A DNA stretch of 10,839 nt. Origin: Acetobacterium sp. (lineage in GTDB: Bacteria; Bacillota; Clostridia; Eubacteriales; Eubacteriaceae). A program made the translations under genes and the position numbers. The notes under the pieces are model-generated. The model searched no databases and had not been told where the DNA came from. It was given only the letters and a program-made list of their open reading frames with translations. Each line of letters opens with the position of its first letter. Within the stretch, counting starts at the first letter, position 1. Below are positions 6,375 through 10,839 of the stretch, piece after piece. The stretch covers positions 1 to 10,839 of the forward strand of contig JAKLQL010000042.1 of the NCBI GenBank assembly GCA_022013395.1, given 5' to 3'.

Positions 6375-6403
6375 CTAACAGCAACTATTTTTTCAGGTAT
6401 AAT
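6375..6403 (+). promoter_or_regulatory. promoter of two-component operon
   Basis: A perfect TATAAT at 6398-6403 is preceded at 17 bases by CTAACA (6375-6380; 4 of 6 to TTGACA). Transcription would start near 6410, giving a very short leader before the ATG at 6422. Confidence 0.65.
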
Positions 6404-6421
6404 AACGAAGAGGTGATTCGG

Positions 6422-7141
6422 ATGAAAACAATCTTTGACGCAAAACTTCTGGTTGTGGATGATGAACCAGAAATTATCAATCTATTAAAAACAATCCTCC
6501 ATCAGGCGGGCTTTACTCAGGTAATAAGCGCCGAAAACTGCCAGCAGGCGCGGGCGCTTTTTGCTTTAGAAAAGCCCGATGGGGTAATTTTCGATGTGAC
6601 GCTACCGGATGGCGACGGGTTTTCGCTGATGCAGGAACTGCGGCAGCAGTCAAATGTGCCAATGCTGTTTTTGTCAGCCCGGGATGAGGATGAGAACCGG
6701 CTCCTGGGGTTAGGGCTGGGTGCTGACGACTACATTACCAAACCCTTTCTGCCCCGGGAGCTGGTGCTGCGCTTAAGCGGAATCCTGCGGCGAGTTTACC
6801 AGCCACTACAGACTCAACCGCTAACGGACGAATGTCTGGTACTGGGGGCGGTAACCGTCAATTTTAAAAGCGGCATCGTGAAGACCGGTGATGGTGACAA
6901 AACCCTGACCGCTAAGGAGCATGCCCTGCTGAAAAAGCTCTGGGAAAATCAGGGCAATATCGTCACCGCCGACAACCTCTGCCGCAGCGCCTGGGATGAT
7001 GATCTCTACGGTTATGAAAATACCCTGATGGTTCACATCCGGCGACTCCGGGAAAAAATCGAGGTGGACCCCTCCCAACCCCAATACCTACTGACCATCC
7101 GGGGCATGGGTTATAAACTGGCAAAGGAGAGTAATCGTTGA
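6422..7141 (+). CDS. OmpR-family response regulator
   Basis: This is a cytoplasmic transcription regulator of 239 residues. The receiver domain (about 7-122) has acidic residues D13 and D14, phosphoacceptor D58 (VIFDVTLPDGDG), S85 (FLSA) and K107 (ITKPF). The winged-helix domain (about 140-235) includes LTAKEHALLKKLWENQG and the closing TIRGMGYKL. The ATG at 6422 is chosen over the in-frame GTG at 6413 because AGAGG precedes it by eight bases. The kinase gene follows with a 4-base overlap (TTGA). The divergent ABC exporter and phased repeats in the shared promoter suggest it controls the exporter and itself, as NisR/SpaR/BcrR-type systems do. The target is inferred from position. Confidence 0.93.
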   Translation: MKTIFDAKLLVVDDEPEIINLLKTILHQAGFTQVISAENCQQARALFALEKPDGVIFDVTLPDGDGFSLMQELRQQSNVPMLFLSARDEDENRLLGLGLGADDYITKPFLPRELVLRLSGILRRVYQPLQTQPLTDECLVLGAVTVNFKSGIVKTGDGDKTLTAKEHALLKKLWENQGNIVTADNLCRSAWDDDLYGYENTLMVHIRRLREKIEVDPSQPQYLLTIRGMGYKLAKESNR

Positions 7142-8496
7142 AAAGTCTGCGAAAAATCATCACCCGTTCAATTCTACTAACCGCTGCAATTGCGCTTTTG
7201 CTGGTCGCCATCAATATGGCCTTTACCACCAACTGGATGTTTAAATATTCGGGAAGTCAGCCCCTTAAATATGCCATTGCCGATATTTCCGATGGCCTCT
7301 TAAGCGTCAAGGGGACTTATAAGCTTAATGCCGCTGCCACCGCAATGATGGATGAGCAATATGCCTGGGCGATGTTGATTAACCGGGATGGCCAGGTGGT
7401 CTGGAATAAAAACCTGCCTGGTGATATTCCGCGGCACTACACCCTTACCGATGTGGCCTCCTTCAGCCGTTGGTATCTCAACGACTATCCGGTCTCAGTT
7501 TGGGAGCATCCCGACGGTTTATTAGTATTGGGCGACCCTAAAAACAGCATCTGGAAATATAATATCACCTCCACCGAAGATACTATTTCGCATGTGCCTG
7601 GTTTTATTGCTGGTTTTTTGATCTTGAACGTGCTGTCGGCTCTGGCACTGGCCTTGTTTTTGGGACTGTGGCTCTACCGCAAACTGAAGCCCCTGTATAA
7701 CGGCATTACCGCCCTACCAAAAAAAGAACCCCTGACACTGCCCACCGGTGGTGTCACCGGGGAAGTGGCAAGGATTCTTAATGAAACATCGGTGATTCTC
7801 AGCCAGCAGGAAAAACAACTGGCTCACCGGGATCAGGCTCGCACGGAATGGATTGCCGGGGTCTCCCACGATATCCGCACCCCGCTGTCGATGGTGATGG
7901 GCTACGCCAGCGAACTGGAAAACAACCCCGGACTACCCGCCGCCGAACAGAATCAGGCTCGGATTATCCGCCAGCAAAGCCAACGAATCAAGTCTCTGGT
8001 CAGCGATTTAAACCTGGCTTCCAAACTGGAGTATAATGCCCAACCGATGGAGCTGGCCAAGGTTTCACCCGCCGCCTTAATCCGGGGCGTAGCGGTGGAT
8101 TTTATCAATGACGGTCTCCCCGCCCCTTATTCGCTCTCTGTCGATGTGACCGAAGAAGCCAATGGCCCCATTTTACTTTGTGACCAGGCGCTGATTTGCC
8201 GAGCCCTGACCAACCTGATTGACAACAGCATCCGGCACAATCCCCGGGGCTGCGATATTAAACTTTCGGTAACCAATTCTATGGTCGGCCTGATGATTAA
8301 AGTCAGTGATGATGGCAAAGGCTATCCCCCTGAACTTATCGAAAATTCAGGGGGACTGGATGAATCACTGTTATTAGGAAACCACGGTTTGGGACTGATC
8401 ATTGTTCGTCGGATCATGAAAATCCATGGCGGGAGCGTTGTCTTTGAAAATCTACCCGATGGGGGCTGTGCGGCTTCGCTCATTTTTATTTCTTAA
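7138..8496 (+). CDS. sensor histidine kinase
   Basis: This is the membrane partner of the preceding regulator, 452 residues. Hydrophobic segments at about 12-29 and 155-179 bracket an extracytoplasmic region of roughly 120 residues. The cytoplasmic part contains the H-box GVSHDIRTPLS with phosphoacceptor H244, a second dimerisation helix to about 300, N-box NLIDNSIRHNP (359-369), G1 DDGKG (391-395) and G2 GNHGLGL (414-420). No clear HAMP domain is seen between TM2 and the H-box. The TTG start at 7138 has AAAGGAG eight bases upstream and overlaps the regulator stop. The large outer domain differs from BceS-type intramembrane sensors, which have only a short loop, and is more like NisK/SpaK peptide sensors; the ligand is unknown. 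Confidence 0.92.
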   Translation: MKSLRKIITRSILLTAAIALLLVAINMAFTTNWMFKYSGSQPLKYAIADISDGLLSVKGTYKLNAAATAMMDEQYAWAMLINRDGQVVWNKNLPGDIPRHYTLTDVASFSRWYLNDYPVSVWEHPDGLLVLGDPKNSIWKYNITSTEDTISHVPGFIAGFLILNVLSALALALFLGLWLYRKLKPLYNGITALPKKEPLTLPTGGVTGEVARILNETSVILSQQEKQLAHRDQARTEWIAGVSHDIRTPLSMVMGYASELENNPGLPAAEQNQARIIRQQSQRIKSLVSDLNLASKLEYNAQPMELAKVSPAALIRGVAVDFINDGLPAPYSLSVDVTEEANGPILLCDQALICRALTNLIDNSIRHNPRGCDIKLSVTNSMVGLMIKVSDDGKGYPPELIENSGGLDESLLLGNHGLGLIIVRRIMKIHGGSVVFENLPDGGCAASLIFIS

Positions 8497-8550
8497 TATA
8501 GATGTTATTTTAATAAATGTGTTCTCTTAATAAACATACTTTCTCAAAAA

Positions 8551-9120
8551 TTATTTTGTGAGCATCCCTTGCCGAATCACCGGAGCCAGTCGCTTGGCCA
8601 GTAGCACGCTCAAGGCAATTTTAATCATATCGCCCGGCAGAGTCATCACAAACCCGGTCATCATCAGGGTGGCTGCACCGACTGGGGTGTTGAGGTAATA
8701 ATTGGCAATAACATAATACCAGGTTAGCCCCAGCGCATAGATCACAGCGGTTCCGGCCAAGGCAGCGATGACCATCTTCAGGGTTGAATTATTGGTGTTC
8801 TTTTCCGCCAGCCAGCCGGTGACAAAAGCCCCCAGGGCAAAGCCGACAATGTAGCCAAAGCTTGGTTTTAATACATACATCAAACCGCCGCCGCCGGAAA
8901 ACACTGGCAGCCCGGCCAGGCCGAGAAAAATATAAACTAGCACGGCAATCAGCCCGCCTCGGGATCCCAGCAGCAATCCGGCCAGAATGACAAACAAGGT
9001 CTGGAGGGTAAAGGGTATTCCCGGCAAGGGGACTTTAATCATCGCTCCCACCACGATCAATGCGGAAAACAGTCCGCAGAGTACTAACATTCTTACATTA
9101 ATTGTATTTTTTTCAATCAT
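8551..9120 (-). CDS. bioY: biotin transporter S-component BioY
   Basis: BioY is the biotin-binding membrane subunit of an ECF-type vitamin importer. The 189 residues are family length, with about six hydrophobic helices. Family motifs are IPFTLQTLFV (35-44), GLPVFSGGGG (70-79) followed by KPSFGYIVGF (85-94), and the C-terminal LPGDMIKI (161-168). The ATG at 9118-9120 lies 10 bases after the birA stop with an AGGA-containing site, so the pair is one operon under the BirA operator upstream of birA. No ATPase (bioM/ecfA) or T-component (bioN/ecfT) is adjacent, so it probably shares a housekeeping ECF module. The downstream gene is convergent, with 54 bases between stops. Confidence 0.95.
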   Translation of the reverse strand: MIEKNTINVRMLVLCGLFSALIVVGAMIKVPLPGIPFTLQTLFVILAGLLLGSRGGLIAVLVYIFLGLAGLPVFSGGGGLMYVLKPSFGYIVGFALGAFVTGWLAEKNTNNSTLKMVIAALAGTAVIYALGLTWYYVIANYYLNTPVGAATLMMTGFVMTLPGDMIKIALSVLLAKRLAPVIRQGMLTK

Positions 9121-9130
9121 TTATTCCATC

Positions 9131-10111
9131 CTATTCTAACTTTCTGATACTGATTTCTCCCGAGTTCAGGGTTTCCGTCTGTCCAGATTGATTTTTGATA
9201 ATTAATCCGCCTTCATCACTGATGTCCAAGGCGGTTGCCACTTCCCACTCATTGTTCCGGAAAACCTTAATCTGTTTTCCCAAAACCAGGGAATGGGTTT
9301 TGTATTCGGCCAGGAAATCCCGGTTGGTTAAATCTTCACAGATACTCAGCACCTCGTTGATAATTTCGGCGGCCAACCGGTTACGGGTCAGAGTATCCGG
9401 TTTTTCATTAAATAGCGTCCCGACAATGTCTTCCAGTTCTTTGGGTAAGGCCGCTTCTGGCTGTTTGAAATTCAGACCAATGCCAATGATCACAAACTCA
9501 AACTGTCCGTTCTCAAAGTTGGTCACCGCCTCGGTAAGTATCCCGACAATTTTCCGGTCGTCCCGGTAAATGTCATTGACCCACTTGATCTGGGTATCAA
9601 TGCCCGTCACTTTTTTGATGGCCCGACAAACCCCCACCGATGCCCCGGTGGTTAACAACACCGCATCACGGGCGGCCACATCGGGACGTAATACCAGACT
9701 TAAATAAATCCCGCTTTTGGGCGGTGAATAAAAGGATCGACCCATTCGGCCTCGCCCCTGGGTTTGCTCGTCGGCAATAATAACAGTTCCCGTTTTTGCT
9801 CCTTCCAGTGCCAATTTCTTGGCTTCCTGATTGGTGGAACCAATGGTTTTATAGACAATCAATTCAAGCTCCTGATTGGTTTGGGCAAGCCAGGGATGTA
9901 TCCCTTCGGCCGACATCAGATCCGATTCGCATTTTAACCGATAGCCTTTGTTGGTGGTGGACTCAATCTCATAGCCCTCTTCTTTTAATACTTTAATGGC
10001 CTTCCAGATAGCTGACCGGGAGACATTCATCGTGCTGGCCAGCACTTCTCCAGATATATATGATTCTCGATTTTCTTCCAAGGTTTTTAATAATTTTTGT
10101 TTTGTCGACAT
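9131..10111 (-). CDS. birA: bifunctional biotin-protein ligase / biotin repressor
   Basis: BirA makes biotinyl-5'-AMP and transfers biotin to carrier proteins; loaded with biotinyl-AMP it dimerises and represses biotin genes. The 326 residues are of full bifunctional size. An N-terminal winged helix (1-62) includes ISGEVLASTMNVSRSAIWKA and the wing TTNKGYRL. The catalytic domain has the adenylate-binding loop GRGRMGR (119-125), KWVND (176-180) and KIVGIL (187-192) with the probable active Lys187, and the C-terminal SH3-like domain covers about 275-326. The ATG at 10109-10111 has GAGGTG a few bases upstream and a very short predicted leader. The gene is preceded by a BirA-type palindrome overlapping its own -35 box, indicating autoregulation, and is followed by bioY in the same operon. 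Confidence 0.97.
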   Translation of the reverse strand: MSTKQKLLKTLEENRESYISGEVLASTMNVSRSAIWKAIKVLKEEGYEIESTTNKGYRLKCESDLMSAEGIHPWLAQTNQELELIVYKTIGSTNQEAKKLALEGAKTGTVIIADEQTQGRGRMGRSFYSPPKSGIYLSLVLRPDVAARDAVLLTTGASVGVCRAIKKVTGIDTQIKWVNDIYRDDRKIVGILTEAVTNFENGQFEFVIIGIGLNFKQPEAALPKELEDIVGTLFNEKPDTLTRNRLAAEIINEVLSICEDLTNRDFLAEYKTHSLVLGKQIKVFRNNEWEVATALDISDEGGLIIKNQSGQTETLNSGEISIRKLE

Positions 10112-10129
10112 TTCTTCACCTCTGTACGT

Positions 10130-10158
10130 ATTCTAACTAAAACAAAAGCTATTGTCAA
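10130..10158 (-). promoter_or_regulatory. birA-bioY promoter
   Basis: On the minus strand a perfect TTGACA (10153-10158) and TAGAAT (10130-10135, 5 of 6) are separated by exactly 17 bases. The start would be near 10123, leaving a leader of only about 12 bases. The -35 box lies inside the left half-site of the BirA palindrome, so repressor binding would block polymerase directly. Confidence 0.85.
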
Positions 10159-10194
10159 CCACTTTTATTTAAATGGTTGACAATAGCTTTTGTT
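10141..10194 (-). terminator. 21-bp hairpin, probable terminator of dipeptidase gene
   Basis: A perfect 21-bp inverted repeat (10141-10161 with 10174-10194, 12-base loop) encloses the BirA operator. On the minus strand it follows the dipeptidase stop by about 30 bases, and the descending arm runs into GCTTTTGTTTTAG, a reasonable U-rich tail. The repeat extends beyond what operator function needs, so it probably doubles as the intrinsic terminator of the upstream gene. The plus-strand side is also T-rich. Confidence 0.65.
10151..10184. promoter_or_regulatory. BirA operator (biotin box)
   Basis: ATTGTCAACC (10151-10160), 14 bases, GGTTGACAAT (10175-10184) form a perfect 10+10 palindrome. This fits the known BirA recognition pattern TTGTnAACC-N14/15-GGTTnACAA in both sequence and spacing. 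It lies immediately upstream of birA, whose product has the DNA-binding domain required. Confidence 0.88.
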
Positions 10195-10225
10195 GTTTAT
10201 ATTTTTCTTTATTTAAATTTTAATC

Positions 10226-10839
10226 CTACTGAGCCAGCACTGCCAGAGCCTTGACAATAATATCAAAATTCTTGGCCATGCTGTCAATGCTCCAGAACTC
10301 ATCAGTTTGGTGACAAGTGTTGGCCTCGCCAGGAAAAACGCCACCAAAAGCTACGGCATTATCAAAGGCTCGGGCATAGGTTCCGCCCCCTGAGACAATC
10401 GGGCCGCTGGTATCACCAGTGTAGTCCTCATATACTTTTTGCAGGGATGTGACCAAAAAACTTTCCTTATCCACATACAATGGCAGGGTTTCATGATCCA
10501 TTTTCAGGGAAAAACCCAGATCACCGGTGGCTTTCTGAATGGCCTCGCAGAGTTCACTGCTTTTCATCGTCACCGGGTAACGGATATCACATCGGAGCAC
10601 AGCGACATTATCATCCACATAAGCAATGGCCGGATTGAGGGTCAATTCCCCGGACACCTGATCAGAAAGGTTAATTCCAAAACCTTCCGGAGTCGCCCGA
10701 TCAAGCAGCTCCAGGATCGGATGCTGAATACCCGCCGCCTTTAATTCCACCGCCAGTTTCAGTAGGGCATTGTCGCCCTTTTGCGGTTCCGAAGCATGGG
10801 CGGATTTACCCTTGGCTTCGTAGCTCTGGCCATTGTAAT
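10226..10839 (-). CDS. PepV-type M20 dipeptidase (C-terminal part)
   Basis: This is a partial gene: the reading frame is open through the right edge, and the start lies outside the window. About 204 residues are visible. They include GKSAHASEP-type sequence near the edge (the insert/lid domain of PepV-like enzymes has SAHGS-type sequence here), then a long domain, and the C-terminal catalytic stretch with SGGGTYARAF, AVAFGGVFPG and CHQTDEFWSID, where the His-Gln-x-x-Glu motif carries a metal-ligand histidine. PepV-family enzymes are cytosolic zinc dipeptidases with broad specificity. The GTG at 10750 is not the start, because family sequence continues upstream of it. The N-terminal metal ligands cannot be checked here. 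The gene is separated from birA by the hairpin and is probably its own transcription unit. Confidence 0.9.
   Translation of the reverse strand, partial: YNGQSYEAKGKSAHASEPQKGDNALLKLAVELKAAGIQHPILELLDRATPEGFGINLSDQVSGELTLNPAIAYVDDNVAVLRCDIRYPVTMKSSELCEAIQKATGDLGFSLKMDHETLPLYVDKESFLVTSLQKVYEDYTGDTSGPIVSGGGTYARAFDNAVAFGGVFPGEANTCHQTDEFWSIDSMAKNFDIIVKALAVLAQ

Noticed and set aside
8497..8550. Possible bidirectional terminator between the convergent kinase and bioY genes (TTAATAAA repeats, imperfect TGTT...AACA pairing).
   Set aside because: The pairing needs a bulge, is almost all A-T, and has no clean U tract; it is too weak to call, although some termination is expected here.
10748..10750. GTG at 10748-10750 as the start of a 174-residue protein.
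   Set aside because: The frame stays open to the window edge and encodes M20/PepV-like sequence (GKSAHASEP region) upstream of it, so the gene is cut by the window, not begun here.

Overview
The window most resembles the chromosome of an anaerobic, low-to-mid GC clostridial Firmicute. The gene complement and protein style suggest Acetobacterium or another member of the Eubacteriaceae, but this is an inference from the sequence alone. All genes are recognisable or partly recognisable; no tRNA, rRNA, CRISPR array, insertion sequence or phage gene is seen.

Region 1 (about 1-2530, minus strand) is a compact lipoylation cassette. In transcription order it holds a small ORF resembling the C-terminal accessory domain of lipoate-protein ligases, a free-standing 79-residue lipoyl domain, lipoyl synthase (lipA), and a full-length lipoate-protein ligase (lplA) that overlaps lipA by ATGA. 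Carrier, attaching enzyme and sulfur-inserting enzyme lie side by side, but no E1, E2 or E3 dehydrogenase gene is in view. Region 2 (2530-3820, plus strand) is a divergently transcribed lipoprotein with a ComEC-like metallo-beta-lactamase domain and a small C-terminal putative zinc module, closed by a strong intrinsic terminator. A near-identical 17-18 bp repeat sits at both divergent start regions.

Region 3 (3875-8496) is a self-contained antimicrobial-peptide defence module. An ABC transporter of the lantibiotic-immunity (LanFEG/BcrAB) type, with one ATPase and two permeases, runs on the minus strand. It diverges from an OmpR-family response regulator and a histidine kinase with a large extracytoplasmic sensor region on the plus strand. 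The 136-145 bp divergent promoter carries CCTTA half-sites in 11-bp phase, a plausible operator for the regulator. No lantibiotic precursor or modification gene is present, so a resistance or detoxification role is more likely than self-immunity.

Region 4 (8551-10195, minus strand) is a biotin operon: birA (bifunctional biotin ligase and repressor) followed by bioY (biotin uptake S-component). Upstream lies a textbook BirA-type palindrome, ATTGTCAACC-N14-GGTTGACAAT. One half contains the -35 box of an excellent promoter (TTGACA-N17-TAGAAT), and the whole element lies in a perfect 21-bp hairpin that probably also terminates the upstream gene. Region 5 (10226-10839, minus strand) is the C-terminal part of a PepV-type M20 dipeptidase running off the right edge.

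The most interesting items are the lipoyl carrier cassette with its orphan ligase accessory-domain ORF, the stand-alone LanFEG-RK defence module with its phased operator, and the triple-use operator/promoter/terminator in front of birA.
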